Positions 8,040 through 16,391 of a stretch of 36,311 nt of DNA are shown here, in pieces (positions within the stretch are counted from its first letter, which is position 1; each line of letters begins with the position of its first letter). The notes below the pieces were generated by a model. The model made no database searches. It saw only the letters and a program-made list of their open reading frames with translations, and was not told the origin of the DNA. Location of the stretch: NCBI GenBank assembly GCA_900549015.1, contig URMH01000028.1, positions 1 through 36,311 on the forward strand, given 5' to 3'. The translations under genes were made by a program, and so were the position numbers. Origin of the DNA: an uncultured Blautia sp. (GTDB taxonomy: Bacteria; Bacillota; Clostridia; Lachnospirales; Lachnospiraceae).

Positions 8040-9650
8040 ATGGCGAAATATATTTTTGTGACAGGCGGTGTGGTATCTGGTCTTGGAAAAGGAATTACAG
8101 CGGCTTCCCTTGGAAGACTTTTAAAAGCAAGGGGGCTGAAAGTTGCTGCACAGAAGTTAGATCCGTATATTAACGTAGACCCGGGGACTATGAGCCCATA
8201 TCAGCATGGTGAAGTATTCGTGACAGAAGATGGAGCAGAAACAGATTTGGATCTGGGACATTATGAGAGATTTATTGATGAAAATTTAAACAAATATTCA
8301 AACCTGACTACGGGAAAGGTTTATTGGAATGTATTAAATAAGGAACGAAGAGGAGAGTATCTTGGCTCTACAGTTCAGGTAATTCCTCATATTACAAACG
8401 AAATCAAAGAATTTGTGTACAATGTAGGGAAAAAGACAGACGCAGATATAGTGATAACGGAGATTGGCGGAACAATCGGCGATATTGAATCTCAGCCGTT
8501 TTTGGAGGCGGTACGCCAGATTTCTCTGGAAGTCGGTAAAGAGAACAGCTTATTTATCCATGTGACGTTAGTTCCTTATTTAAGCGGCTCTGAAGAGCAT
8601 AAATCAAAACCAACGCAGCATTCGGTCAAGGAACTTCGGGGAATGGGTGTGAGCCCTGATATTATCGTATTAAGAACGGATAAGCCTTTGGAAGAAGCTA
8701 TATTCCGGAAAATATCACTTTTTTGTAATGTAAAGCCGGATTGTGTAATTGAAAACAGAACATTAAAAAATTTGTACGAAGCGCCATTGATGTTGGAAGA
8801 GTCCGGTTTTTCCGATGTCGTGTGCCGAGAACTTAATATAGAGGCATCCAAACCTGATCTGGAGGAATGGGAACAGATGGTAGATCATATTCAAAATCGC
8901 TCCGGGGAAGTGCACATCGGCCTTGTTGGAAAATATGTAAAGCTTCACGACGCATATCTTTCTGTGGCAGAAGCGCTGGACCATGCAGGGTATGAACGGG
9001 ATACATTTGTAAAAATACACTGGATTGATTCAGAAAAGATTACAAAAGAGAATGCAAATGAGGTATTAAAAGATCTGGATGGAATTATTATCCCGGGAGG
9101 GTTTGGAAATCGCGGCATAGAGGGAATGATTCTGTCGGCAAAATATGCCCGCGAAAATCATATTCCTTATTTAGGCATCTGTCTTGGAATGCAGGTTGCT
9201 GTCATAGAATTTGCAAGAAATGTTGCAGGATTTAAAGATGCTCATTCCGGAGAATTTGATGAAACGTGTGCTGATAAAGTTATCGATTTTATTCCGGGAC
9301 AGAGGGAGGAAAAAGATAAAGGCGGTACTCTGCGCCTGGGAAGTTATCCGTGCAGTATTAAATCAGGAACAAAAATGGCAGAATGTTACGGTGACATAAT
9401 AATTTATGAGCGTCACCGCCATCGTTATGAGTTTAACAATGAGTATCGCGAGGTTCTGACAGAAGCCGGACTTGTGATTAGCGGAACTTCGCCTGATGGA
9501 AGACTGGTAGAAACGGTGGAACTTCATGAACAGCCGTTTTTTGTTGGCGTACAGTTCCATCCGGAATTTAAAAGCCGTCCGAATCAGCCGCATCCGTTGT
9601 TTAAAGAATTTATTGGTGCAGCGTTAAAAAAGTCAAAACAAAATAAATAA
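8040..9650 (+). CDS. pyrG: CTP synthase
   Basis: PyrG aminates UTP to CTP using ATP and glutamine, the last step of de novo pyrimidine nucleotide synthesis. The 536 residues match the family length. The N-terminal synthase domain opens with KYIFVTGGVVSGLGKGI (P-loop) and continues with QKLDPYINVDPGTMSPYQHG and EIGGTIGDIES. The C-terminal class I glutaminase domain begins near residue 290 and has the nucleophile elbow GICLGMQ and the catalytic His-Glu in VQFHPEFKS. AAGGAAG lies about 9 bases before the ATG. The gene follows asnB by 61 bases and precedes purF by 16, so the three glutamine amidotransferase genes probably form one transcript. Codon use is AT- and AGA-rich, like the end of asnB. 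Confidence 0.97.
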   Translation: MAKYIFVTGGVVSGLGKGITAASLGRLLKARGLKVAAQKLDPYINVDPGTMSPYQHGEVFVTEDGAETDLDLGHYERFIDENLNKYSNLTTGKVYWNVLNKERRGEYLGSTVQVIPHITNEIKEFVYNVGKKTDADIVITEIGGTIGDIESQPFLEAVRQISLEVGKENSLFIHVTLVPYLSGSEEHKSKPTQHSVKELRGMGVSPDIIVLRTDKPLEEAIFRKISLFCNVKPDCVIENRTLKNLYEAPLMLEESGFSDVVCRELNIEASKPDLEEWEQMVDHIQNRSGEVHIGLVGKYVKLHDAYLSVAEALDHAGYERDTFVKIHWIDSEKITKENANEVLKDLDGIIIPGGFGNRGIEGMILSAKYARENHIPYLGICLGMQVAVIEFARNVAGFKDAHSGEFDETCADKVIDFIPGQREEKDKGGTLRLGSYPCSIKSGTKMAECYGDIIIYERHRHRYEFNNEYREVLTEAGLVISGTSPDGRLVETVELHEQPFFVGVQFHPEFKSRPNQPHPLFKEFIGAALKKSKQNK

Positions 9651-9666
9651 TGCAGAGGTGGGAATA

Positions 9667-11104
9667 ATGTCTGTTCATGAAGAGTGCGGCGTGTTTGGGG
9701 TTGTGAGCACAAAAAAAGAAAATGTTGCGGAAATTGCTTATTATGGATTGTATGCCTTACAGCACAGAGGGCAGGAAAGCTGTGGGATAGTTGTGAATGA
9801 CGATGGTGTGTTCTCTTCTTATAAGGAGCTTGGACTTATAAGCGAAGTGTTTTCAAAAGATACATTATCCAGTTTATCTGAGGGAACTATGGCAGTAGGG
9901 CATGTAAGGTATGGGACGACCGGAGGAGCAACACGAGATAATTGCCAGCCGCTTGAGGTGAATCATCAGAAAGGAAAAATGGCACTGGCACATAATGGAA
10001 ATTTAAGTAACGCTCTGGAACTTCGGGATAAATTGGAGTTATCCGGAGCAATTTTTCATACAACCAGTGATACAGAAACCATAGCCTATGTCATTACAAG
10101 AGAAAGACTGAGGACATCAAGTATAGAAGAAGCAGTAAGTAATGCAATGAATTTACTGGAAGGTGCGTATTCACTGATTTTGATGTCGTCAACGAAGATG
10201 ATTGCAGCAAGAGATCCTTATGGGTTCCGGCCGCTTTGTTATGGGAAACTGCCGGATGGAGGGTATGTGGCTGCATCTGAAAGCTGCGCGTTATTGTCGG
10301 TAGGGGCAGAACCTATCAGAGAACTGCTTCCGGGAGAAATTCTGGTATTCAGTCAAAATGGTGTAGAGTCAAGAAAAGAACATTGTGGAAAACGGCAGAA
10401 GAAAACGGCAGAAGAAAACATGTATTTTTGAATATATTTATTTTGCAAGACCGGATTCAGTCATAGATGGAGTATCTGTTCACAAATCGCGAGTGAGAGC
10501 CGGAGAGCTTCTGGCAGAGAGTTATCCGGCTGAGGCGGATGTTGTAATTGGAGTTCCTGACAGTGGAATGGATGCAGCGCTTGGCTACGCGAATAAATCA
10601 GGTATTCCTTACGGAATCGGATTGATTAAAAACAAATATATTGGAAGAACATTTATTGCGGCAAAACAAAATGAGCGTCTGGATAAAGTCAGGATAAAGC
10701 TTTCTCCTGTAAAAAGTGTGATAGAGGGAAAGAGGATTATTCTTGTAGATGATTCAATTGTGAGAGGAACGACAAGCAGGCGCATTGTGAAGCTTTTGCG
10801 CGATGCAGGAGCAAAGGAAATACATATGAGAATTTCGGCTCCTCCATTTCTGCATCCGTGCTATTATGGAACAGATATTGATTCAGAAGAAAATCTGATT
10901 GCCTGCCACCACAGCATGGCAGAAATTGCAGAGATTATAGGAGTGGATTCTTTGGGATATTTAGAGATAGATAAACTTGGAAAGCTGATTGACAGCGAAG
11001 GTTATTGTGCTGCCTGTTTTCATGGAAAATATCCGACAAAAATCCCGGTCGATTTACGAAAAGACCGTTTTGAGAGAAGATTATCTGAGAATGTAGAATA
11101 TTAA
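9667..11104 (+). pseudogene. purF: Amidophosphoribosyltransferase broken by a frameshifting tandem duplication
   Basis: PurF makes phosphoribosylamine from PRPP and glutamine, the first committed step of purine synthesis. The first part (9667-10431) starts with MSVHEECGVFG, where the conserved Cys of ECGVFG is the glutaminase nucleophile after propeptide removal, and holds the whole glutaminase domain. It then ends early in TGA. The second part (readable from 10385 to 11104 in another frame) holds the PRPP site RIILVDDSIVRGTTSRR and the iron-sulfur cysteines (KKTCIFEY, LIACHHS, YCAACF) seen in Bacillus-type PurF. The break lies at 10389-10419, where a 13-base unit is present twice. Removing one copy restores HCGKRQKKTCIFEYIYFARPD, the normal family sequence, and a protein of about 475 residues. 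The separate domains are unlikely to form an active enzyme. The alternatives are a genuine mutation or a sequencing or assembly error. Confidence 0.93.
10389..10419 (+). repeat. 13-bp tandem duplication within purF
   Basis: The unit AAAACGGCAGAAG occurs at 10389-10401 and again at 10402-10414, followed by a partial third copy AAAAC at 10415-10419. Thirteen is not a multiple of three, so the extra copy shifts the frame by one. The shared AAAAC flank would favour replication slippage, and slippage could also remove the copy again. Confidence 0.95.
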
Positions 11105-11126
11105 CTATGCAGGTGAGGAGAATACG

Positions 11127-12314
11127 ATGATAAGACCAAATATGTATTACAAAGAATTGAAAGATTCATATCTTTTTTATAATATTGCCCAGAAAACAAA
11201 GGCTTATGTGGAACAGTATCCGGGAGTAAAGCTTTTAAAGATGGGCATAGGAGACGTTTCGCTGCCGTTATGTGATGCTGTAATTAAGGCATTGCACGAG
11301 GCTATAGACGATCAGGCTTCCAGGGAAAGATTTCATGGATATATGCCTGAGTGCGGAGCGCCGTTTTTGAGAGAAACAATTGCAGAGTATTATGCAAAAA
11401 GAGGCGTTTTGTTATCGGCGGACGAGGTGTTTGTTTCAAGCGGGGCAAGCGATGAGCTTGGAGATATTTTAGATTTGTTTGAGCGTTCCTGTTCCGCTCT
11501 GGTGATCGAGCCGTCTTATCCGGCATATGTAGATGCGAATGTAATGGCAGGAAGAAGGATCGTACATCTCTCTTCATCAGAGGAAAACGGATTTTTGCCT
11601 GAACCAAAGGAAGAAGAGATGGCAGATTTAATATATATATGTTCTCCCAACAATCCCACGGGAGCAGTTTATTCCCGTACACAGCTTCAAAAATGGGTGG
11701 ATTTTGCTAATAGAAACGGTTCTGTAATCCTTTTCGATGCGGCATACGAAGCCTTTATTGAGGATGAGACGCTTCCGCACAGTATTTTTGAGCTGAAAGG
11801 AGCAAAAACATGTGCCATTGAAATATGCTCCCTTTCCAAGACAGCCGGTTTCACGGGGACAAGACTTGGATATACAATAATACCAAAAGAATTGAACCGT
11901 AATGGAATGAATTTTAATGAAATGTGGGTACGCAATCGTACTACAAAGACAAATGGTGTGTCGTACATAATTCAGAAAGGCGGAGCAGCTGTTTTTACAG
12001 AGGAAGGACAAAGACAGATTCATGAAAATATTCAGATTTATAAAAAAAATGCCAGAACATTGATGCATGCACTGGATCAGATTGGAATCTGGTATTGCGG
12101 AGGAAAAAATGCACCATATATCTGGATGAAGTGCCCAAACGGAATGGGAAGCTGGGAATTTTTTGATTATCTGCTACATGAAATTCAGGTTGTGGGAACA
12201 CCCGGAGAAGGATTTGGAGCCTGTGGAGAGGGGTATTTCCGGTTTTCTACTTTCGGTTCACCGGAAGATACAAAAGAAGCGGCAGAAAGACTTATAAGGC
12301 TGTTTTCAAAATAA
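11127..12314 (+). CDS. dapL: LL-diaminopimelate aminotransferase-type enzyme (class I/II PLP aminotransferase)
   Basis: A 395-residue fold-type I aminotransferase most like DapL, which converts tetrahydrodipicolinate and glutamate directly to LL-diaminopimelate for lysine and peptidoglycan synthesis. Supporting features are the opening of the DapL type (LLKMGIGDVSLPLCDAVIKAL), the substrate and cofactor motifs HGYMPECGAPFLRE and SSGASDELGDI, CSPNNPTGAVY, the Asp-Tyr pair in LFDAAYEAF, and the PLP lysine in CSLSKTAGFTGTRLGY. The C-terminal Arg (YFRFSTFGS) would hold the carboxylate. The ATG at 11127 has GAGGAG about 6 bases upstream. The gene follows purF by 22 bases, so it is probably the last gene of the asnB-pyrG-purF-dapL run. 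A glutamate-linked aminotransferase fits a nitrogen-assimilation theme. Another PLP aminotransferase specificity is possible. Confidence 0.85.
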   Translation: MIRPNMYYKELKDSYLFYNIAQKTKAYVEQYPGVKLLKMGIGDVSLPLCDAVIKALHEAIDDQASRERFHGYMPECGAPFLRETIAEYYAKRGVLLSADEVFVSSGASDELGDILDLFERSCSALVIEPSYPAYVDANVMAGRRIVHLSSSEENGFLPEPKEEEMADLIYICSPNNPTGAVYSRTQLQKWVDFANRNGSVILFDAAYEAFIEDETLPHSIFELKGAKTCAIEICSLSKTAGFTGTRLGYTIIPKELNRNGMNFNEMWVRNRTTKTNGVSYIIQKGGAAVFTEEGQRQIHENIQIYKKNARTLMHALDQIGIWYCGGKNAPYIWMKCPNGMGSWEFFDYLLHEIQVVGTPGEGFGACGEGYFRFSTFGSPEDTKEAAERLIRLFSK

Positions 12315-12407
12315 TAAATGAGATAAAAACTTTGAAATGCAGTGTACTCCCGCTGTGAAGTGTATATGAGGAAGAAGATTGAAATATCACAAAACCTTCA
12401 CATATAT

Positions 12408-12440
12408 TTTTAAGTTGGTTTTAAGTAAGGCGGATATACT
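12408..12440 (+). promoter_or_regulatory. Response-regulator-type direct repeat with a -10 box
   Basis: Two TTTTAAG repeats start 11 bases apart (12408-12414 and 12419-12425), the one-turn spacing typical of OmpR-family response regulator sites. A -10-like TATACT follows at 12435-12440, and no good -35 is present, as expected for an activated promoter. It should drive a gene to the right, but only a histidine-kinase tail follows. It is probably the promoter remnant of a lost two-component or transporter operon. Confidence 0.45.
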
Positions 12441-12463
12441 TAAGCACGAGAAAATAAACAGCT

Positions 12464-12679
12464 TTGGCGGTAGTGTCAAATGAGTCAGAAATGATCCAGA
12501 AAGGAAATATGGATATTTTGTTCGAGCGATTTTACAGGACAGATGCATCCAGAAGCTCGGAAACGGGAGAATCCGGAATTGGTCTGTCTGTGGCAAAGGC
12601 GATTGTGGAATTGCATAATGGAAAAATTCACGCAGAAAGTGCAGACGGGAAGATACTGGTAATTACTGTGATATTATAG
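12464..12679 (+). pseudogene. C-terminal remnant of a sensor histidine kinase
   Basis: About 70 codons match the end of a HATPase_c domain: NMDILFERFYRTDASRSSETG, then SGIGLSVAKAIVELHNGKIHAES. The dimerisation domain, the His box and the N box needed to make a kinase are absent. The stretch begins in mid-domain (VVSNESEMIQ) at a TTTGGC sequence with no ribosome site. The ATP-lid glycines are also damaged (GESGIG where GGSGIG is usual). A response-regulator-type promoter element lies only about 25 bases upstream, so most of the operon seems to have been deleted in one event. From 12315 to 12407 there is nothing I recognise. The remnant lies at the boundary between the AT-rich block and the next compositional block. 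Confidence 0.75.
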
Positions 12680-12699
12680 TCCTTTTCTGTGATTTTGTC

Positions 12700-12759
12700 T
12701 TGTGTGTCCTGGTATATTGTGATATTATAAAAAAGAAATTAATAATTTTCTATTAATTT
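12700..12759 (+). promoter_or_regulatory. Promoter with an overlapping-start inverted repeat, before the MotA-like gene
   Basis: A -35 TTGTGT (12700-12705) and a -10 TATTAT (12723-12728) are 17 bases apart. A perfect 9-base inverted repeat AAATTAATA/TATTAATTT with a 6-base centre follows at 12736-12759. It would sit at about +1 to +25 of the transcript, a good place for a repressor to bind. An AGGGGAGG-like ribosome site (AAGGGGAGG) lies just before the ATG at 12790. Confidence 0.5.
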
Positions 12760-12789
12760 CGCACAAATCTACAAAAGGGGAGGCATTTT

Positions 12790-14424
12790 ATGGGCAAAAA
12801 GGTTGTAAATGTAGTTTTATTCCTGACCGTGGTTGCGGCTGCAGTGGGAATGACCATATATACAGGCAAGGGTGCTGCCAGTGTAATGGTATATAACTTT
12901 GTGTTTCTTGGAGTGATGGTACTGATCTATCTCTCCGGCATGATCGGCGGAATGTTTAAAATGAATCATCTTTCCGAAGCGCTCCGTCATGGAACAGAGG
13001 AGGTTTCCAGTATTTTTAAAGCGCCCGGAAAAGCAAAGGCAGAAGATTTATCCGTATTAAACGAGATTTTCGGGGAAGCATATCTGGACAAAAAAATAGA
13101 TACCTTCCGTGGAAGCATTGACAAAAGTCAGGAAGGCATCGGTGATGTGGAGGATTTCATTAATGAGGAAGAAATAGATCTTCATATCCACAAACGACTC
13201 CTGGAAATGGTTCCCGATATTCTTACAAGCCTTGGTATTCTCGGAACCTTTGTGGGACTTGTGTGGGGCCTTAAAAACTTTAATCCAAATGACTATGCGG
13301 CAATGACAAGCTCCGTTGCGTCTCTTGTAGACGGAATCAAGGTGGCGTTTCTCACTTCTATTTACGGAATTGCCCTGTCCATTGTGTATACATATGGAAT
13401 GAAGAGCGAGTACAGTTCTCTTACGGAAAATCTTCAAGGATTTCTGGATCGCTTTCACGCGTACGTTATGCCTACTGCAGAAAATGAGTCAAGAAATCTC
13501 CTTGTATCCAGCCAGAAGATCCAGACAGAAGCCATGAATAAAATGGCGGAGCAGTTTTCTGTACAGATGGCAGACAGCTTTGAAAAGGTAATTACGCCTA
13601 CTTTTCGGAAAATGAACGATTCTCTTGATATGCTGGTGACTTCTGTTACAAGATGTCAGCAAGATGCAGTAAAAGAGATTCTGGATGGATTTATGAAAGA
13701 GATGCATAACTCCTTTCAGCTACAGTTCCGAGATTTTAATGAAGCTTTAAATCAGCTGAAAAAAGCACAAAAAGAAAATGCAGATTATACAGCGACTCTT
13801 TATCAGACGATGAGTACGCAGTTGAGCGATAATTATCTACAGCAGGAGCGGGTGATGAAAGATGCGATGACAGAGCTTGGAAATCTGCAGAACCGTTATC
13901 TCACTACAGCAAACCGAATTGTGCAGGATAATCAGAATATTCAGAAAATGCAGCAGCAGGATTATCAGCATGTAACAGAGTATTTAAAAGAAGCGGAGCA
14001 GTCTGCTGCAAAATTCTGGGTTGCCTGCAACCAGACGATGAAGCGTTATGTGGAAGCTGCGACAGCAGGTATGGAAAATGCAGGGCAGTCCAGCCAGGCA
14101 AGTGCAGAAGTGTTAAAAGCAAATCGCCAGCTCATTCAGGATTTCGATACGAAGATGCAGGAATTTTCTCAGTATCAGAAGCTTTCCTATCAGACAATGG
14201 AACAGGTTCGCCGTCTTCTTACAGACGTTTCACTTTCCGGGAAAGATCTGCAGCTTCAAAGCGGACGGATGGACAGCATTTCTCAGAAGGCCTCTGTGGA
14301 CAAGATCCAGAAACTTCTGGAAGAACAGGGAGAGGCGCAAAAAGAACTTCTGGAGGATATTTCCCGGAATATCCGGGAGCTTTCCAAAGCAGCACAGAAA
14401 GGCAAATTCAGCTTGTTTAAATAA
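12790..14424 (+). CDS. MotA/TolQ/ExbB-type proton channel with long cytoplasmic tail (ZorA-like)
   Basis: A 544-residue inner-membrane protein with four predicted membrane segments at about 6-23, 34-55, 143-161 and 183-203. The last two (PDILTSLGILGTFVGLVWGL and GIKVAFLTSIYGIALSIVY) carry the MotA_ExbB signature. In such proteins they form the pentameric stator around two copies of a MotB/OmpA-type partner and use the ion gradient. Residues 204-544 form a long, Gln/Met-rich, largely helical cytoplasmic tail, far longer than in flagellar MotA or ExbB. A long tail is the hallmark of ZorA in Zorya phage defence. The next gene, 12 bases away, encodes the matching OmpA-domain partner. No flagellar or Ton/Tol genes are adjacent. 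The role is unknown; an ion-driven envelope motor is a structural inference. Confidence 0.85.
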   Translation: MGKKVVNVVLFLTVVAAAVGMTIYTGKGAASVMVYNFVFLGVMVLIYLSGMIGGMFKMNHLSEALRHGTEEVSSIFKAPGKAKAEDLSVLNEIFGEAYLDKKIDTFRGSIDKSQEGIGDVEDFINEEEIDLHIHKRLLEMVPDILTSLGILGTFVGLVWGLKNFNPNDYAAMTSSVASLVDGIKVAFLTSIYGIALSIVYTYGMKSEYSSLTENLQGFLDRFHAYVMPTAENESRNLLVSSQKIQTEAMNKMAEQFSVQMADSFEKVITPTFRKMNDSLDMLVTSVTRCQQDAVKEILDGFMKEMHNSFQLQFRDFNEALNQLKKAQKENADYTATLYQTMSTQLSDNYLQQERVMKDAMTELGNLQNRYLTTANRIVQDNQNIQKMQQQDYQHVTEYLKEAEQSAAKFWVACNQTMKRYVEAATAGMENAGQSSQASAEVLKANRQLIQDFDTKMQEFSQYQKLSYQTMEQVRRLLTDVSLSGKDLQLQSGRMDSISQKASVDKIQKLLEEQGEAQKELLEDISRNIRELSKAAQKGKFSLFK

Positions 14425-14436
14425 GAGGAGAATTAC

Positions 14437-15423
14437 ATGCGTAAAAGACGAAAAAACGAAGACGGAGGATTTAATGTCTGGCGTTCTTATTCAGATATGA
14501 TGGCGGGCGTTCTGCTTCTTTTCGTGCTGATCATGTGTGTCACTCTTTTTCAGGCGCAGAAGAGCTATAACGAAAGTATTAAGGAGCGGGATGAAAAAAT
14601 AGCGCTTCAGGAAGAATACACAGCAGAGATTCTGGCGCAGCAGTCTGCTCTTGATGAAAAAGAAGGGCTTCTTCAGAATCAGGATGAGCAGTTAAAAAGT
14701 CAGGATCAGCAGCTTGCAGAGCAGAAACAGCTTCTTGCAGATCTGGCGGCAAAGCTGAAAGATCAGGAAAAGACTTTGGATAAACAGCAGTCCGCTCTCG
14801 ATGAAAAAACAGCACTTCTTGCAGATCAGCAGCAGAAAATTGATAATATCATCGGTGTAAAAGCAGAAGTTGTAGAATCCTTAAAAAAAGAATTTTCAAA
14901 AAATAATGTAAATGTGGATATTGATCCCAAGACAGGGGCATTGACCCTGGATGCAAATGTTATGTTTGCATATGACGAGGCGGAGCTTACAGAGGAAGGA
15001 AAGTCGGCACTTAAAAATATTCTTCCTATCTACTGTAAGGTGCTTCTTGAGAAGGAGCACAAGCCGTATCTTGCGGAAATCATTATTGACGGATACACAG
15101 ATACAGACGGTGATTATGCCTACAACCTGGAACTTTCCCAACAGCGTTCTCTTGCAGTGGCGCAGTATCTTCTTGATATTCAGGGAGAGTTTTTATCAAA
15201 TCAGGAGGCTCTTGATCTGCAGGATTATCTCACGGTAAACGGTCACTCCATGTCAAATCCTGTTCTGGATTCCGATGGAAATGTAGATAAGGACGCTTCC
15301 CGCCGTGTGGAAGTAAAATTCCGCTTAAAGGACGATGAGATGATCGACGAGTTGAATAAGATCATGACAGATTCTCAGGCGAAAGAAAAGAAAGAAGCAA
15401 AACAGGAAAAAAAGAATGAGTAA
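14437..15423 (+). CDS. OmpA-domain motor partner (MotB/ZorB-like)
   Basis: A 328-residue single-pass protein. The short cytoplasmic N-terminus contains WRSYSD, and Asp20 sits at the mouth of the membrane helix (about 21-40). This is the position of the proton-carrying Asp in MotB, ExbD and ZorB. Residues about 45-150 form an extracellular coiled coil with internal repeats of the type LDEKxxLLxxQ. Residues about 158-315 are an OmpA-like peptidoglycan-binding domain, with IIIDGYTDTDGDYAYN and LSQQRSLAVAQYL supplying the conserved Asp and Arg. GAGGAG lies 6 bases before the ATG. With the MotA-like gene it forms a closed two-gene unit ended by a strong terminator, so no ZorC, ZorD or ZorE follows. 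Anchoring to the cell wall is expected from the family. Confidence 0.87.
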   Translation: MRKRRKNEDGGFNVWRSYSDMMAGVLLLFVLIMCVTLFQAQKSYNESIKERDEKIALQEEYTAEILAQQSALDEKEGLLQNQDEQLKSQDQQLAEQKQLLADLAAKLKDQEKTLDKQQSALDEKTALLADQQQKIDNIIGVKAEVVESLKKEFSKNNVNVDIDPKTGALTLDANVMFAYDEAELTEEGKSALKNILPIYCKVLLEKEHKPYLAEIIIDGYTDTDGDYAYNLELSQQRSLAVAQYLLDIQGEFLSNQEALDLQDYLTVNGHSMSNPVLDSDGNVDKDASRRVEVKFRLKDDEMIDELNKIMTDSQAKEKKEAKQEKKNE

Positions 15424-15428
15424 AATGG

Positions 15429-15460
15429 AAAACGGCTGTCCCAAAGGGCAGCCGTTTTTA
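15429..15460. terminator. Bidirectional terminator between the motor pair and thiT
   Basis: A GC-rich stem pairs AAAACGGCTGTCCC with GGGCAGCCGTTTT around AAA, with one bulged T. It is followed by T residues on the plus strand and, on the minus strand, by the complement of the A run. It lies 5 bases past the OmpA-domain gene and 20 bases past the end of thiT, so it can end both convergent transcripts. Confidence 0.85.
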
Positions 15461-15479
15461 GAGGAAGTCTTGATTTGTT

Positions 15480-16181
15480 TTATTTATTTGCGGCAGGTGC
15501 TTTATAAAGCCCAGGGTTGGTAGTTGCTGTGCGCATCTGATTCAGGGCTTTGGAAACTGCCGGAATGGAGATGACGATCACAGTAAGGATACCTTCTGCC
15601 AGAATGAAGCTGTAATTATAAATGATTGGATAGAGAGCAGTTAAGGATTTCGGGAAATTGGACGGCATGTAATCCATCCAGTACAGATATCCGCCGAGTG
15701 CGTGGAATGCGCCTCTTGCCAGAATGGCAGCCAGATACGCCTTGACAAGTCCATGTTTTTTTGATTTTGAGAAAAAGCCTGCAATTCCCATAGCGCCGAA
15801 AGCAAGAATGTAATCACAGCATACCTGGAACAGAGAAAGCACGTACGGCTCCTGCAGGAACTGGAAGATTCCGTATACCAGTCCTGTGAGAATTCCTATT
15901 TTTGCCCCGTACCAGTAGCCGATCAATACAATAAACAGCATACTGAAAAGGGTGACGGAACCGCCGAAAGGCAGTTTGAAAAGTTTAATGTATGAAGTTA
16001 CATAAGCAAGTGCAAGCGCGACTGCGCAGGTCACAAGCTGCTGTGTTGTCATTTTTCTGGTGGAACTGTTTTTTGAACAGAAAAAGATAACAGCGGCTGC
16101 AAGCAGAATCACTGCGAGAGCAGAAACTGCATAGCCGGCTGTGGTAAGACCGCCATCGGCGTTTACAAGTAATTGAAACAT
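15480..16181 (-). CDS. thiT: Thiamine-specific ECF transporter substrate-binding protein
   Basis: ThiT is the membrane S component that captures thiamine and docks onto a shared ECF energising module (EcfA/A'/T) encoded elsewhere. The 233-residue protein has an N-terminal membrane segment (about 15-35) and a six-helix core (about 45-220). The core shows the ThiT-type stretches TSYIKLFKLPFGGSVTLFSM, GYWYGAKIGILTGLVYGIFQF and ARGAFHALGGYLYWMDYMP; its aromatic residues fit the thiamine pocket. The assignment is supported independently by the TPP riboswitch directly upstream. AAGGAGG lies about 9 bases before the ATG, at the end of the riboswitch. The gene is monocistronic and convergent with the motor pair. 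Confidence 0.94.
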   Translation of the reverse strand: MFQLLVNADGGLTTAGYAVSALAVILLAAAVIFFCSKNSSTRKMTTQQLVTCAVALALAYVTSYIKLFKLPFGGSVTLFSMLFIVLIGYWYGAKIGILTGLVYGIFQFLQEPYVLSLFQVCCDYILAFGAMGIAGFFSKSKKHGLVKAYLAAILARGAFHALGGYLYWMDYMPSNFPKSLTALYPIIYNYSFILAEGILTVIVISIPAVSKALNQMRTATTNPGLYKAPAANK

Positions 16182-16190
16182 AATGAAATT

Positions 16191-16272
16191 TTCCTCCTTA
16201 CGTTGGCATTATCCAAATCAAGTTAAAAGGTCGAAGCCCTGCTTCCTCTCAGCCTGTTGTACAAGCTCCCTT
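16191..16272 (-). promoter_or_regulatory. TPP riboswitch controlling thiT
   Basis: Read on the minus strand, the thi-box elements appear in order: GGGAG, then CAGGCTGAGAGG, GGGCTTCGACC, and the conserved core AACTTGATTTGGATAATGCC followed by AACG. The 3' side of the closing helix runs straight into TAAGGAGG, the ribosome site of thiT. Binding of thiamine pyrophosphate should therefore hide the ribosome site and lower translation. No separate terminator hairpin is visible, which favours translational control. Confidence 0.95.
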
Positions 16273-16285
16273 GGTTCAGTTTTTA

Positions 16286-16314
16286 AGTATAGCACAGAAA
16301 AAAACGGGAGACAA
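16286..16314 (-). promoter_or_regulatory. Promoter for thiT
   Basis: On the minus strand a -35 TTGTCT (16309-16314) and a -10 TATACT (16286-16291) are separated by 17 bases. The transcript would start about 8 bases before the first riboswitch stem, leaving the full aptamer in the leader. Confidence 0.75.
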
Positions 16315-16391
16315 GGAAAATTACACAAAACGGTAACTTTTGCAGAGAAAAAGAATAAGATAAGAATAACCGTGTTATTTTGAATCAAATG

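Noticed and set aside
16183..16383. 66-codon plus-strand frame between thiT and the ZIP gene
   Set aside because: It lies across the TPP riboswitch and thiT promoter on the opposite strand, with no ribosome site.
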